Shown here in pieces: positions 1 through 9,266 of a DNA stretch of 64,000 bases. The notes under the pieces are model-generated. The model was not told where the DNA came from and did no database searches. It saw nothing but the letters and a program-made list of their open reading frames with translations. The translations under genes were made by a program, and so were the position numbers. This stretch comes from Magnetospirillum aberrantis SpK (GTDB taxonomy: Bacteria; Pseudomonadota; Alphaproteobacteria; Rhodospirillales; Magnetospirillaceae), in contig NZ_JAAIYP010000001.1 in the NCBI RefSeq assembly GCF_011022235.1, positions 1 to 64,000 of the forward strand. Reading direction: 5' to 3'. Each line of letters starts with the position of its first letter. The stretch's first letter is position 1.

Positions 1-39
1 ACAACAGCGCAGGGCGCCACCGCCTGAAAACGGGATCGT

Positions 40-1311
40 TCAGGCCCCCAGGAATTCCAGTTGCCATTCCATCTCGTCGGCGGTCAGTGGAAACACCCCG
101 CTGCGGGCATGGAGATGACGGCTGGCCGGCAATCGCAACAGCTTGCTTTGAAACTGTTCGCACAGTTCCGCCGACAACCCGGCCTTCCAGGTCACGGCGA
201 CGATGCCCTTGGCGCTTTGGGTGTGCACGGTCTTGCGGATGGTCGCCAGCGACACCCCCGACAACACCGCCAGCGCCGCCATGACGAAAGCGTGGTCGCC
301 ACCGGCCAAGGCCGCGTCCACGGTGCTTTCGTCCAATTTTCCCTGATTCTTCAATTGCTGGGCACGCATCATGGCTGCCGTCTCGTCCGCCGCCTTCTTG
401 GCGTCGGCCTTGGCGATCCCGGTGGCCTCCATCTCGTCCAGCCGCCGTCTGACCACCGCCGCCACCGCCACCGCCGCGTCGGGTTCCAGGTCCTGACGGG
501 CGGCCAACCCCTGCAACAGGTTGGCGGCGACGAAGCGCGCCAGCTTGCCCGCCGCCTTGGACGACAGATGCGGCCGTTCGACCAAGGGCTGATGCCATTG
601 TTCGATGTCGGCGGCACGATCCACCAACCGGTCCAGCGTCTCTTCGCGGATCTGGGCCGAACCATTGGCCAAAAGCGTGGCGATGGCGTCGATGTCCTCG
701 GTGGCGGCGATGGCGTCGGCGACGCGGGCCTTGACCTCGGAGCGTTTGGAAATGGCCGAGAGTGCCCCGGGCACCGGACCAGAGGCGATGATCTCCAGCA
801 AGTCCTCGTCCGACAGTACCGGCGAGAACTGCAACACCGGCGCCGACACCGCCAACTCGGCGTCGCGGGCCAGCCGCAAGATGACCTCGGGCGGTGCGTC
901 GACCACGTTCTTCAGCGCGTCCGACAGGATACCGCGCACCTTGACGATCTGATCACGGGCCAGAATCTCCAGCGCCTCATAGGTCAGGCGGCGCAAACGA
1001 TCTTGTTCGTTGGCCGAAAGACCTGGCGCCAGACGCACGATCTTGGCCGCCAGTTCGCTGCGCACGCCCTCGTCCCCGTCGCCGGCCAGCAACAGGTTGG
1101 CCTGGGGCGGGGCGTGGTGGTTGCTGGCGACGCGGCGGCGGACCTCGGCATCGGAATCCTCGGCCAGGTAATAAAGGATCTCGGGCTGGATATCGGCGCG
1201 GGCCGCCAGTTCGGCGCGCACGCCGGGATCTTGGTCGGCCGCCAGTTCGCGCGCCTGTTCATAATCGATCTTGCGCCCGCCGCCCACCAACCGCCGGATC
1301 AGTTCCAACAT
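40..1311 (-). CDS. DUF2336 domain protein (HEAT-like repeats)
   Basis: A 423-residue, mostly alpha-helical protein. The N-terminal half carries HEAT-like units such as DPGVRAELA, DAEVRRRVA and DEGVRSELA (roughly residues 20-100), the hallmark of the DUF2336 family common in alphaproteobacteria. The family's biochemical role is not established; the repeats suggest a protein-binding scaffold. No signal peptide or membrane segment is visible. The open frame runs upstream to 1629, but that part is out-of-frame reading of the next gene, so I start at MLELIRRLVGG. The gene begins only 5 nt after the stop of the diguanylate cyclase on the same strand, so the two are probably one transcript and possibly one c-di-GMP-linked function, which is inference from position. 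Confidence 0.8.
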   Translation of the reverse strand: MLELIRRLVGGGRKIDYEQARELAADQDPGVRAELAARADIQPEILYYLAEDSDAEVRRRVASNHHAPPQANLLLAGDGDEGVRSELAAKIVRLAPGLSANEQDRLRRLTYEALEILARDQIVKVRGILSDALKNVVDAPPEVILRLARDAELAVSAPVLQFSPVLSDEDLLEIIASGPVPGALSAISKRSEVKARVADAIAATEDIDAIATLLANGSAQIREETLDRLVDRAADIEQWHQPLVERPHLSSKAAGKLARFVAANLLQGLAARQDLEPDAAVAVAAVVRRRLDEMEATGIAKADAKKAADETAAMMRAQQLKNQGKLDESTVDAALAGGDHAFVMAALAVLSGVSLATIRKTVHTQSAKGIVAVTWKAGLSAELCEQFQSKLLRLPASRHLHARSGVFPLTADEMEWQLEFLGA

Positions 1312-1316
1312 GGCGC

Positions 1317-2987
1317 CTAGTTCCCGTCCTCGTACGGCGGGGCCAGACGCCACGCCCCCTTGCCGTCCTTCTTCACCTCGTACATGGCCTTGTCGGCCCG
1401 TGCGATCAGTGCGTCCAGGGATTCGGCGCTGGAACCGGCGTGGACCGCCACGCCGAGCGACATGTGCAACGGCCGTTCGCGGTCCCCCGAAAACTCGCCC
1501 AGACCTTGGGCGGCGGTCAACAGGTCGCGGCAACGCTGGACGGCGATGTGCTGCTCGGCGCCTTCCAGCCAGATGGCGAATTCGTCGCCCCCCAATCGGG
1601 CGACGATGTCGGTGGGACGGGTATGGCACAACAGCAGGTCGCGCACCGCCAACAGCGCTTGGTCGCCGACGGAATGGCCGTGCACGTCGTTGACCAGCTT
1701 GAAATTATCCAAATCCACGTAGATCAACGCCGCCGGCCTGTGTTCGCGGCTCAACCGCTGGAACCGTCGGGCGATTTCCTCGAAAAAGGCGCGACGGTTG
1801 AACAGACCGGTCAGCGAATCGGTGCGCGACAGCTTGAGGATACGTTCGTGATTGGCGATCTGTTCGTTGGCCAGCCCCACCTGATTGGCGACGTCGTCGA
1901 TCAGCAGTCGGTCGTCGTCTCCCCACGAGGCGCGGTCGCCGTCGCGCCACAGCAACACCGCGCCGTTGACCGACTGGCGATAACGGCTGACCGTGGCCAG
2001 GACGTGCCAGCCAGCGGTTTCGCCGTCGAAATGCTCGCTCCCGGCAAGGGCCTCGAGAACCGGCGCGCCCTCGCCACCTTCGCCGAATTGCGCCGCCAGC
2101 ACGAAATCCGTGGAATCGGGAAGAATGCGGAAGATCTGGCAGCCGGTGGCCCCCAGCGCGCGGGCCGTGGCCTCGGCGGCGGCACGCAGCATGTCCGACG
2201 GCTCGACCTCGTCGCGGATGGTGCGCACCACATAGGACAGCAGGCGTTCGCGATTGCTGGCCCGGCTCAACGCCGCGTCGCGCAGACGTTCCTGGGTGAC
2301 GTCGCGGCCGACGCCGCGGGCGCCGCGCCATTCGCCGTGCTCGCCGAAAATGGGCGTGGCCGACAACAGCACGCAGGCCTCGCCGCCATCGGCCATCTTC
2401 ATCCACACTTCGCGGTCCTCGACCACCAGGGAGGCCAGAAAGGGCGACGTCGTTCCCTCGGGTTCGGGCATGGCGACGAAATCGGCCGGAGCCCGCCCCA
2501 CCAGTTCGTCGGAGCTGAACCCCAGAGCGCCTTTGGGACTGACGAAGGCGAAGCGTCCGTCGCCGCCCACTTCCCAGGCGAAATCCGAACTGATCTCGAC
2601 CAGATCCTTGTAGCGCTGGCGCGATTCCACCAGCGCCGAACGCAGATTGCGTTCCAAGGTGGCGTCGCGCCCCAGCAACAGAAGATGGCCGTCATCGGTG
2701 GGCAGCGCCGAAAGTTCCAGGGTCACCGCCCCGCCCCCCGCCGCCGGCAGGGTTTCGATCACCGGCCGCCCGCCGCCCGCCCGCAACGCATCGATCTGGA
2801 CCAGACGGCCCTCGACGATGGCGCGGACCAGCAGTTCGGCGCGGCCGTTGGAGGCCACCACGCGGCCGTCCCCGTCCAGCACCACCGCCACGCCGGGATA
2901 GGCCGACAAGCCGACAGAACCCAAGCTGAAGCGCAGCTTCGGCATGTCCGCACCCGGCTCTCGCTTGAACTCGGACGACGCGCTCAT
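1317..2987 (-). CDS. PAS-PAS-GAF-GGDEF diguanylate cyclase
   Basis: A 556-residue cytosolic signalling protein that should make cyclic di-GMP from two GTP. The visible order is an N-terminal PAS-like module (about 15-120), a second PAS (about 130-245), a GAF-like region (about 255-390) and a C-terminal GGDEF domain. The active-site GGDEF is intact (about 466-470). RPTD lies exactly five residues before it and matches the RxxD inhibitory I-site, so product feedback inhibition is expected. No membrane helix or EAL domain is present. The start MSASSEF is preceded by GGAAGGA at good spacing. The longer open frame reaching 3839 is antisense to the HAD gene and was discarded. It lies upstream of, and almost touches, the DUF2336 gene. 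The ligands of the PAS/GAF sensors cannot be read from sequence. Confidence 0.88.
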   Translation of the reverse strand: MSASSEFKREPGADMPKLRFSLGSVGLSAYPGVAVVLDGDGRVVASNGRAELLVRAIVEGRLVQIDALRAGGGRPVIETLPAAGGGAVTLELSALPTDDGHLLLLGRDATLERNLRSALVESRQRYKDLVEISSDFAWEVGGDGRFAFVSPKGALGFSSDELVGRAPADFVAMPEPEGTTSPFLASLVVEDREVWMKMADGGEACVLLSATPIFGEHGEWRGARGVGRDVTQERLRDAALSRASNRERLLSYVVRTIRDEVEPSDMLRAAAEATARALGATGCQIFRILPDSTDFVLAAQFGEGGEGAPVLEALAGSEHFDGETAGWHVLATVSRYRQSVNGAVLLWRDGDRASWGDDDRLLIDDVANQVGLANEQIANHERILKLSRTDSLTGLFNRRAFFEEIARRFQRLSREHRPAALIYVDLDNFKLVNDVHGHSVGDQALLAVRDLLLCHTRPTDIVARLGGDEFAIWLEGAEQHIAVQRCRDLLTAAQGLGEFSGDRERPLHMSLGVAVHAGSSAESLDALIARADKAMYEVKKDGKGAWRLAPPYEDGN

Positions 2988-3137
2988 GATCCTTCCGTGG
3001 TCTGCTCCGTCTTCATGCTTAGCATAGACGGCAAGCCACCACGAGAGACGAAACGGCGATACGCACAAGCCGGATTGAGAAGCCTCCCCGGCCACATGCC
3101 CTTGCCTTCCGGCGCCGCCGGGGCTATCGGTTGAGGC

Positions 3138-3848
3138 ATGAGCGAAACACCGCCCACCGACCCCCGCCGCCTGGGCCTGGACCATGTCCACGCCTGGGTG
3201 TTCGATCTGGACAACACGTTGTATCCGGCGTCCAGCAGCCTGTTCCCGCAAATCGACGTGCGCATGCGCCAGTTCATCGCCGAACGGCTGCACATGGCGC
3301 TGGACGACGCCTTCGTCCTGCAAAAGCGCTATTACCGCGAATTCGGCACCACCTTGCGCGGCCTGATGCTGGTGCACGGCATCGAACCCGAGGACTTCCT
3401 GAACTACGTCCACGACATCGACCACACCGTGCTGGACGCGGCGCCCAGACTGGACGCGGCGCTGGCCCGGCTGCCGGGGCGGCGGTTCATCTTCACCAAC
3501 GGTTCGGAACGCCACGCCGAGAACGTCATGGAACGCCTGGGCATCGCCCAGCGTTTCGAAGGCATCTTCGACATCAAGGCCGCCCAGTTCATCCCCAAGC
3601 CGCAGCCCGCCTGTTACGACGCCATGCTGGCGCGGTTCGGGATCGAGGCGCGGTCCTCGGCCATGGTCGAGGACATCCACCGCAACCTGAAACCCGCCTG
3701 TGACATCGGCATGACCACGGTGTGGGTGCGCCAGGACAACCACCCCGACTTCAAGGTGGTGATCCAGGACGATGACGACCTGTCCCACGTCCACCACGTC
3801 ACCGAGGATCTGGTGGGCTGGCTGGAAGCCATACCCCACACACCGTGA
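3138..3848 (+). CDS. HAD-family pyrimidine 5'-nucleotidase-like phosphatase
   Basis: A 236-residue HAD-superfamily hydrolase of the SDT1/pyrimidine 5'-nucleotidase type. Motif I is FDLDNTLYP (nucleophile D23, acid/base D25), motif II is the FTNGS segment near residue 117, and motif IV contains a VED acidic group. The expected reaction is dephosphorylation of nucleoside monophosphates or similar phosphometabolites in the cytoplasm; true substrates of this subgroup vary, so this is a family-level call. It is divergent from the diguanylate cyclase, with about 150 nt between the starts. It is followed by dapD after 75 nt, so it may have its own transcript. Confidence 0.85.
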   Translation: MSETPPTDPRRLGLDHVHAWVFDLDNTLYPASSSLFPQIDVRMRQFIAERLHMALDDAFVLQKRYYREFGTTLRGLMLVHGIEPEDFLNYVHDIDHTVLDAAPRLDAALARLPGRRFIFTNGSERHAENVMERLGIAQRFEGIFDIKAAQFIPKPQPACYDAMLARFGIEARSSAMVEDIHRNLKPACDIGMTTVWVRQDNHPDFKVVIQDDDDLSHVHHVTEDLVGWLEAIPHTP

Positions 3849-3923
3849 TGCCTTGCGCGCGTTGACAGCGACCGCCAGCGCGCTATGTTCCCGTCAACAC
3901 CATCACCCGCAAGGAACGACCCG

Positions 3924-4766
3924 ATGAGCTTCGCCGATCTGCAAAAGGACGTCGAAAGCGCCTGGGAGGCGCGCGACACCATCAATTTCGAGACCGGCGG
4001 CAAGATCCGCGACGCGGTGGACACCGCGCTGGGCATGCTGGACACCGGCCATCTTCGCGTCGCCGAGAAGATCGACGGCGAATGGGTGGTGAACCAATGG
4101 CTGAAGAAGGCGGTGCTGTTGTCGTTCCGCCTGAACGACATGGCCCCCATCCCCGGCGGCCCCGGCGGCGCCCATTGGTTCGACAAGGTGCCGTCCAAGT
4201 TCGCCGACTGGGATGACGGCAAGTTCCGCGCCCACGGCTTCCGCGCCGTGCCGGGCGCCATCGTCCGCCGTTCGGCCTTCATCGCGCCGGGCGTGGTGCT
4301 GATGCCCAGCTTCGTCAACGTCGGCGCCCACGTGGACACCGGCACCATGGTCGACACCTGGGCGACCGTGGGGTCGTGTGCCCAGATCGGCAGCAACGTC
4401 CACATCTCGGGCGGCGCCGGCATCGGCGGCGTGCTGGAGCCGCTTCAGGCCGGCCCGGTGATCATCGAGGACAATTGCTTCATCGGCGCCCGCGCCGAAG
4501 TGGCCGAGGGCGTGGTGGTCGGCGAGGGTTCGGTGCTGTCCATGGGCGTGTTCCTGGGCGCCTCCACCAAGATCATCGACCGCTCCACCGGCGAAGTGTT
4601 CATCGGTCGCGTACCGCCCTATTCGGTGGTGGTCCCCGGTTCGCTGCCCGGCAAGCCGCTGCCCGACGGCACCCCCGGCCCCAGCCTGTATTGCGCGGTG
4701 ATCGTCAAGCGGGTGGACGAAAAGACCCGCTCCAAGACCTCGATCAACGAGTTGCTGCGCGACTGA
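3924..4766 (+). CDS. dapD: 2,3,4,5-tetrahydropyridine-2,6-dicarboxylate N-succinyltransferase
   Basis: DapD transfers succinyl from succinyl-CoA to tetrahydrodipicolinate in the succinylase branch of lysine and meso-diaminopimelate synthesis. The 280-residue length fits the family. The C-terminal two thirds is a left-handed beta-helix made of hexapeptide repeats, seen in segments such as [26 protein letters not shown] and [16 protein letters not shown]. The start MSFADLQKD is chosen because AAGGAACG precedes it by a normal distance; the upstream in-frame ATG at 3885 has no comparable site. dapE follows after 58 nt containing a strong stem-loop, so the next two steps of the branch are clustered. 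Confidence 0.95.
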   Translation: MSFADLQKDVESAWEARDTINFETGGKIRDAVDTALGMLDTGHLRVAEKIDGEWVVNQWLKKAVLLSFRLNDMAPIPGGPGGAHWFDKVPSKFADWDDGKFRAHGFRAVPGAIVRRSAFIAPGVVLMPSFVNVGAHVDTGTMVDTWATVGSCAQIGSNVHISGGAGIGGVLEPLQAGPVIIEDNCFIGARAEVAEGVVVGEGSVLSMGVFLGASTKIIDRSTGEVFIGRVPPYSVVVPGSLPGKPLPDGTPGPSLYCAVIVKRVDEKTRSKTSINELLRD

Positions 4767-4775
4767 TTTTTACAA

Positions 4776-4802
4776 GGATGCCCGGACACCTTCCGGGCAT
4801 CC
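4776..4802 (+). other. Stem-loop between dapD and dapE
   Basis: An 11-bp perfect stem (GGATGCCCGGA / TCCGGGCATCC) with a 5-nt loop fills the dapD-dapE gap. No T-run follows, so it is not a classical terminator. It could be a partial terminator, a processing site or an mRNA stabiliser. The core ATGCCCGG/CCGGGCAT recurs upstream of leuS. Confidence 0.7.
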
Positions 4803-4824
4803 GCCATCTCGCCGAGAGGACCGC

Positions 4825-5961
4825 ATGGCGCTCGACCCCATCAGCCTTGCCCAGGACCTGATCCGTTGCGCCAGCGTCACCCCCGAGGACGCGGGCGCCA
4901 TGGCCGTGCTGACCCGCACCCTCGAAGGATTGGGGTTCGTCTGTCACGCGGTGGATTCGGCCACCGGCGGTCCGACCATCAGGAACCTGTACGCCCGCCT
5001 GGGCGACAGCGGCCCCAATTTCTGTTTCGCCGGCCATACCGACGTGGTGCCGGCGGGCGGCACCTGGACGGTGGACCCGTTCGGCGGTCAGGTGATCGAC
5101 GGCCGGCTGTTCGGACGCGGCGCCGCCGACATGAAGGGCGCCATCGCCTGTTTCGTCGCCGCCGTGTCGCGGTTCCTGGAAAACGGCCCCGCCAAGGGTT
5201 CCATCAGCCTGCTGATCACCGGTGACGAGGAAGGCCCGGCGGTGGACGGCACCGTCAAGGTGCTGGACTGGCTGGCCGCGCGGGGCGAAAAGCTTGACCT
5301 GTGTCTGGTGGGCGAACCCACCAACCCCCGCCATCTTGGCGAGATGATGAAGATCGGCCGGCGCGGCTCGCTCAACTGCAAGATCCGCGTCTTCGGCACC
5401 CAGGGCCATTCCGCCTATCCCCATCTGGCCGACAACCCCATTCCCCGCCTGTTGGAAATGCTGCGCCGGCTGACCGAAAAGCCGCTCGACGACGGCAGCG
5501 AGCATTTCCAGGCCAGCACCCTGGCGCTGACCACGGTGGACGTGGGCAACGCCGCCACCAACGTCATCCCGGCCGAGGCCCGCGCCGGCTTCAACATCCG
5601 TTTCAACGACCTGCATTCCGGCGCGTCGCTGGAAAAATGGATTCGCGACACCCTGGCCCAGGTCGGTGGAGACATCGAATGCTCGGTCGAGGTGTCGGGC
5701 GAAAGCTTCCTGACCCAGCCGGGATTGCTGAGCGACGCGGTGGCAGACGCCGCCTTCGCCGTCACCGGACGGCGGCCGGAACTGTCCACCACCGGCGGCA
5801 CCTCGGACGCCCGCTTCATCAAGAACTTCTGTCCGGTGCTGGAATTCGGCCTGGTCGCCCAGACCATGCACAAGGTGGACGAACACGTCCAAATCGCCGA
5901 CATGCAGGCGCTGACCGACATCTATGTCCAGGTGCTGGACCGTCTGGTGGGCCATCCATGA
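4825..5961 (+). CDS. dapE: Succinyl-diaminopimelate desuccinylase
   Basis: DapE is a two-zinc M20-family hydrolase that removes succinate from N-succinyl-L,L-diaminopimelate, the step after DapD and the aminotransferase. The 378-residue length is typical. Motifs visible are FAGHTDVVP (zinc histidine and aspartate), GRGAADMKG (bridging aspartate), TGDEEGPA (catalytic glutamate pair) and, near the C-terminus, the TMHKVDEH zinc histidine region. The dimerisation lid lies between, around 180-290. Start [10 protein letters not shown] follows GAGAGGA. Its stop overlaps the ATG of the next membrane-protein gene, so translation is likely coupled. Confidence 0.96.
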   Translation: MALDPISLAQDLIRCASVTPEDAGAMAVLTRTLEGLGFVCHAVDSATGGPTIRNLYARLGDSGPNFCFAGHTDVVPAGGTWTVDPFGGQVIDGRLFGRGAADMKGAIACFVAAVSRFLENGPAKGSISLLITGDEEGPAVDGTVKVLDWLAARGEKLDLCLVGEPTNPRHLGEMMKIGRRGSLNCKIRVFGTQGHSAYPHLADNPIPRLLEMLRRLTEKPLDDGSEHFQASTLALTTVDVGNAATNVIPAEARAGFNIRFNDLHSGASLEKWIRDTLAQVGGDIECSVEVSGESFLTQPGLLSDAVADAAFAVTGRRPELSTTGGTSDARFIKNFCPVLEFGLVAQTMHKVDEHVQIADMQALTDIYVQVLDRLVGHP

Positions 5962-6518
5962 TCACCGCCGGAGAAATGATGGCCGGCATCACCGGCGCCT
6001 TCCGACTGGCCCGGCGCGATCCCGGCGGCATGGTGTGGTTCGACGCCACCCCGCGCGGATTCTGGAACTCGTTCTGGGCGGCGGTGCTGGTGGCGCCCAC
6101 CTTCCTGATCCTCGACGTCCTGTCGGGCAGCCTGAACGACGAGACCACCACGCGTCAGATGGCGATCAAGCTGATCGGCTACGTCATCGACTGGACCGCC
6201 TTTCCGGTGCTGATGATCGCGGTGGTCGATTCCCTGGGCAAGTGGCCCAACTACATCCGCTACATCGTCGCCTATAATTGGGCGGCGGTGGTGCAGATGG
6301 CGGTGCTGTTGCCCATCGCCCTGCTGGCGGTGGCGGCCCCCAGTCCCGCCACCTTGCTGTTGGCTCAGACCGCCACCATCGTCTTGCTGGTCTATCGCGC
6401 CTATGTGGCCCATGTGGCGTTGGCGGTGGGGTTCGGCACCGCCGCCGGCATCGTGTTGTTGGACATATTGCTGGCCGGTTTCCTGCGCGTCGTCAGCGAT
6501 CAATTGATGAGGGTGTAG
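5958..6518 (+). CDS. Conserved polytopic membrane protein (unknown)
   Basis: A 186-residue inner-membrane protein with about five hydrophobic segments (approximately 37-57, 68-91, 103-126, 131-150 and 152-178) and a short N-terminal cytoplasmic part containing [15 protein letters not shown]. It looks like a small Yip1-like membrane protein, but I do not recognise a named family with confidence. The ATG overlaps the dapE stop (ATGA), so it is probably translated from the dap transcript. No catalytic motif is visible. Its position after dapE does not by itself imply a lysine-related role. Confidence 0.72.
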   Translation: MITAGEMMAGITGAFRLARRDPGGMVWFDATPRGFWNSFWAAVLVAPTFLILDVLSGSLNDETTTRQMAIKLIGYVIDWTAFPVLMIAVVDSLGKWPNYIRYIVAYNWAAVVQMAVLLPIALLAVAAPSPATLLLAQTATIVLLVYRAYVAHVALAVGFGTAAGIVLLDILLAGFLRVVSDQLMRV

Positions 6519-6520
6519 AC

Positions 6521-7027
6521 GTGGCCCGCTGGCGCCCCATGGCCGTCGCCGACCTGGAAACAGTGGTGCGGGTGGCCGACGTCGTCCACGTCAATTACCC
6601 CGAGGATCCGGCGGTGTTCGCCGACCGTCTGGCGCTGTTCGCCCCCGGCTGCCTGATGGCCGAGGACGACGACGGGCAGGCCTTGGGCTATTGCCTGGCC
6701 CATCCCGGCATCGTCGGCGACCCGCCGCCGCTCGACACCGTGCTGGGGGCGCCGCCCAAGGCCGCCGATTGTCTTTACATCCACGACGTCGCCTTGTTGC
6801 CCCAGGCGCGCGGCCGTCATCTCGGGGTGGCGCTGGCCCGGCTGATGGAAGACGTCGCCCGCGCCCACGGCTTCGACCGCATCGCGCTGACGGCGGTGAA
6901 CAATTCCGACGGTTTCTGGGGTGCCTTGGGCTATGTGCCGCAGCCGTGCGAGAAAATCGCCAGCTATGGCGACGCGACCTACCGGATCAAGCTGCTGCCA
7001 TCGGGAAGGGACAATTCTCAGCGATAG
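6521..7027 (+). CDS. GNAT-family N-acetyltransferase
   Basis: A 168-residue GCN5-related acetyltransferase, expected to move acetyl from acetyl-CoA to an amine; the substrate cannot be told. The acetyl-CoA loop is seen in [21 protein letters not shown] (beta4 then the Q/RxxGxG/A-type turn), and the end of the fold in [18 protein letters not shown] start at 6521 is used: it lies 2 nt after the previous stop and a GAGGG sits just upstream. An internal ATG at 6539 is the alternative. The last ten bases overlap truA tail to tail. Confidence 0.82.
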   Translation: MARWRPMAVADLETVVRVADVVHVNYPEDPAVFADRLALFAPGCLMAEDDDGQALGYCLAHPGIVGDPPPLDTVLGAPPKAADCLYIHDVALLPQARGRHLGVALARLMEDVARAHGFDRIALTAVNNSDGFWGALGYVPQPCEKIASYGDATYRIKLLPSGRDNSQR

Positions 7028-7758
7028 TGGACAGCGGTCAGATACAGCCCGTCCGGCGGACAGGTCGGGCCGCCGGCCGAACGGTCACGGGCGTCGAGTG
7101 CACGCTTCATGTCCTCGGGCCGCCACTTGCCCTCGCCCACCAGCTTCAACGTGCCGACCATGTTGCGCACCTGATGGTGCAGGAACGACCGCGCCGAGGT
7201 GGCGACGTGGATTTCCTCGCCGACGCGGGTCACGCTCAGCGCGTCCAGCGTCTTCATCGGACTTTTCGCCTGGCATTCGCTGGCGCGGAAAGTGGTGAAG
7301 TCGTGATGCCCCAACAGGTAGTCGGCCCCCTGTTGCATGGCGTCGGCGTCAAGCGCCACCGGCACCCACCACACCCGCCCGGCATCCAGTCCGGCCGGCG
7401 CCCGACGGTTCAGGATGCGAAACAGATAAGACCGCCCGATGGCGGAAAAGCGGGCATGAAAGTCGTCGGCCACCGCCTCGGCCGCCAGCACCACCACCGG
7501 ATGGGGGCGCAAATGGAAATTCAGGCCGTCGCGCACCCGGTCGCAACGATAGTCGCGCGGGGCGTCGAAATGCGCCACCTGACCGGTGGCGTGCACGCCG
7601 GCATCGGTTCGGCCGGCGCATTGCACCAGCGTCTCGCTTTGGCAAAAGCGCAAGACCGCCTCTTCCAATGCCTGTTGCACCGAGGGGCCGTGGTCCTGGC
7701 GCTGCCAGCCGTGATAAGGGCGGCCGTCATATTCGATGGTGAGCTTGTAGCGGGCCAT
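7018..7758 (-). CDS. truA: tRNA pseudouridine(38-40) synthase
   Basis: TruA isomerises uridine to pseudouridine at positions 38-40 of the tRNA anticodon arm. The 246-residue length fits. The catalytic aspartate is D52 in the invariant GRTDAGVHA motif, and the N-terminus [12 protein letters not shown] plus YHGWQRQ are typical. The gene is the last of a minus-strand def-fmt-truA run. Its ATG overlaps the fmt stop by one base (TGATG), suggesting coupled translation. It converges with the GNAT gene, overlapping by about 10 bases. Confidence 0.96.
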   Translation of the reverse strand: MARYKLTIEYDGRPYHGWQRQDHGPSVQQALEEAVLRFCQSETLVQCAGRTDAGVHATGQVAHFDAPRDYRCDRVRDGLNFHLRPHPVVVLAAEAVADDFHARFSAIGRSYLFRILNRRAPAGLDAGRVWWVPVALDADAMQQGADYLLGHHDFTTFRASECQAKSPMKTLDALSVTRVGEEIHVATSARSFLHHQVRNMVGTLKLVGEGKWRPEDMKRALDARDRSAGGPTCPPDGLYLTAVHYR

Positions 7759-8666
7759 CAGCCGAACCGGCTGCCCTTGGGCACCGCGAAACCACGCAAC
7801 AGGTCCGCCGCCGCCATGGGCGCCTTGCCGGCGCGCTGTACGCGGGTCAGCCTGAGCGCCCCTTCACCGCAGGCGACGGCAAGGCAATCATCCAGCGCCG
7901 TGCCCGGCACCCCGGAGCCATCAGTCATCTCGGCCGCCAGCACCTTCAGCCGTTCCTCGTTCAACACGCACCACACGCCCGGCCATGGGTTGAGGCCCCG
8001 CACCTGACGCTCGATCTCGACGGCCGGCCGGGTCCAGTCGATGCGGCCCTCGTCCTTGGCCAGCTTGGCGGCGTAGGTGATTCCAAGCTCGGGTTGCTTG
8101 ACGTGTTCCAGTTCGGGATAGCGCGCGACCGCCTCGACGATCAGGCGCGCCCCCGTCTCGGCCAGTTGGTCGTGCAGCATTCCGGCGGTGGTCTGCTGCG
8201 TGATCGCCACCTTTTGCGTCAACAGCATGTCGCCGGTGTCCAGGCCCGCATCCATCTGCATGATGGTGACGCCGGTTTCCGCGTCGCCGGCCAGGATGGC
8301 GCGCTGGATCGGCGCCGCGCCGCGCCAGCGCGGCAACAGCGAGGCGTGGACGTTGAGACAGCCGAGCTTCGGCGCCTCCAGCACCGCCTGGGGCAGGATC
8401 AGGCCATAGGCCGCCACCACCGCCATGTCGAGGCCGAGGTCGCGAAAGGCCTGTTGCTCGTCCGCGCCCTTCAGGCTTTTCGGCGTGCGCACCGCGATGC
8501 CCCGGGACTGGGCGAAGGCGTGCACCGGGGTCAGCTGTTCCTTGTGGCCGCGTCCGGCGGGACGCGGCGGCTGGGAATAGACGCAGACCACGTCATGGCC
8601 GGCGTCGATCAGCGCGGCGAGGATGGAAACCGAGAAATCCGGCGTCCCCATGAAGCACAGGCGCAT
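7758..8666 (-). CDS. fmt: Methionyl-tRNA formyltransferase
   Basis: Fmt formylates initiator Met-tRNA using 10-formyltetrahydrofolate. The 302-residue protein shows the N-terminal formyltransferase fold with [11 protein letters not shown], the folate/catalytic block [18 protein letters not shown] (catalytic Asn-His near residues 108-110), and [10 protein letters not shown] (catalytic aspartate region). The C-terminal OB-like tRNA-binding domain covers about 205-302. It lies between def (4 nt upstream) and truA (one-base overlap), the common def-fmt pairing that couples formylation with deformylation. Confidence 0.96.
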   Translation of the reverse strand: MRLCFMGTPDFSVSILAALIDAGHDVVCVYSQPPRPAGRGHKEQLTPVHAFAQSRGIAVRTPKSLKGADEQQAFRDLGLDMAVVAAYGLILPQAVLEAPKLGCLNVHASLLPRWRGAAPIQRAILAGDAETGVTIMQMDAGLDTGDMLLTQKVAITQQTTAGMLHDQLAETGARLIVEAVARYPELEHVKQPELGITYAAKLAKDEGRIDWTRPAVEIERQVRGLNPWPGVWCVLNEERLKVLAAEMTDGSGVPGTALDDCLAVACGEGALRLTRVQRAGKAPMAAADLLRGFAVPKGSRFG

Positions 8667-8670
8667 GGCG

Positions 8671-9183
8671 TCAGCCCGCTTCCTTCTTGGCCTTCAACAG
8701 CTTGCGCAGGATCATGTTGCGCTTGAGCGACGACAGGTGATCGATGAACAAGATGCCGTCCAGATGGTCCATCTCGTGCTGCAACACCGTCGCCAGCAAG
8801 CCGTCGGCATCCATCTCGCGCACCGCGTCGTGTTCGTCCACATAGCGCACGCGGACGGCGCGCGGACGGACCACGGCGGCATAATGCTCGGGCACCGACA
8901 GGCACCCTTCCTCGTAGGTGTTGTCGTCGTCGGACGCCCAGACGATTTCCGGGTTGGCCATGCGGATGGGCTGGCGATCCTCTTCGTTCTTGCCGATATC
9001 GGCGACGATGACGCGGATGCTCATGCCCACCTGCGGCGCGGCCAAACCGATGCCGGGGGCGGCGTACATGGTTTCCAGCATGTCGTCCATCAACGTGCGG
9101 ACGGACTGGTCCACCGTCTCGACACGGGCGGCCTTTTGCTTCAGCCGGGGGTCGGGAGCGGTGAGGATAGGGAGGAGGGCCAT
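8671..9183 (-). CDS. def: Peptide deformylase
   Basis: Removes the N-formyl group from nascent proteins. The 170-residue protein has all three metal-site motifs: [10 protein letters not shown] (Q51), EGCLSVP (metal ligand C94) and QHEMDH (H136, E137, H140). Family members use Fe(II) or a similar metal. The open frame reaches 9243, but [12 protein letters not shown] at 9183 is the natural family N-terminus, preceded by AAAGG. It is the first gene of the def-fmt-truA operon. Confidence 0.96.
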   Translation of the reverse strand: MALLPILTAPDPRLKQKAARVETVDQSVRTLMDDMLETMYAAPGIGLAAPQVGMSIRVIVADIGKNEEDRQPIRMANPEIVWASDDDNTYEEGCLSVPEHYAAVVRPRAVRVRYVDEHDAVREMDADGLLATVLQHEMDHLDGILFIDHLSSLKRNMILRKLLKAKKEAG

Positions 9184-9266
9184 GGACGCGTCGCCTTTCA
9201 AGGAATTCCCATGGGAAATATGGAACCTTCCGGCAAGCGTCAAGAAGAACCGCCCTACATTGGCTC

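Noticed and set aside
1-39. Left-edge sequence
   Set aside because: Too short to show a feature; it is simply the 3' flank of the DUF2336 gene.
3015-3025. ATGCTTAGCAT palindrome between the cyclase and HAD genes
   Set aside because: A short 5-bp dyad that could be an operator, but too brief to support a claim without conservation data.
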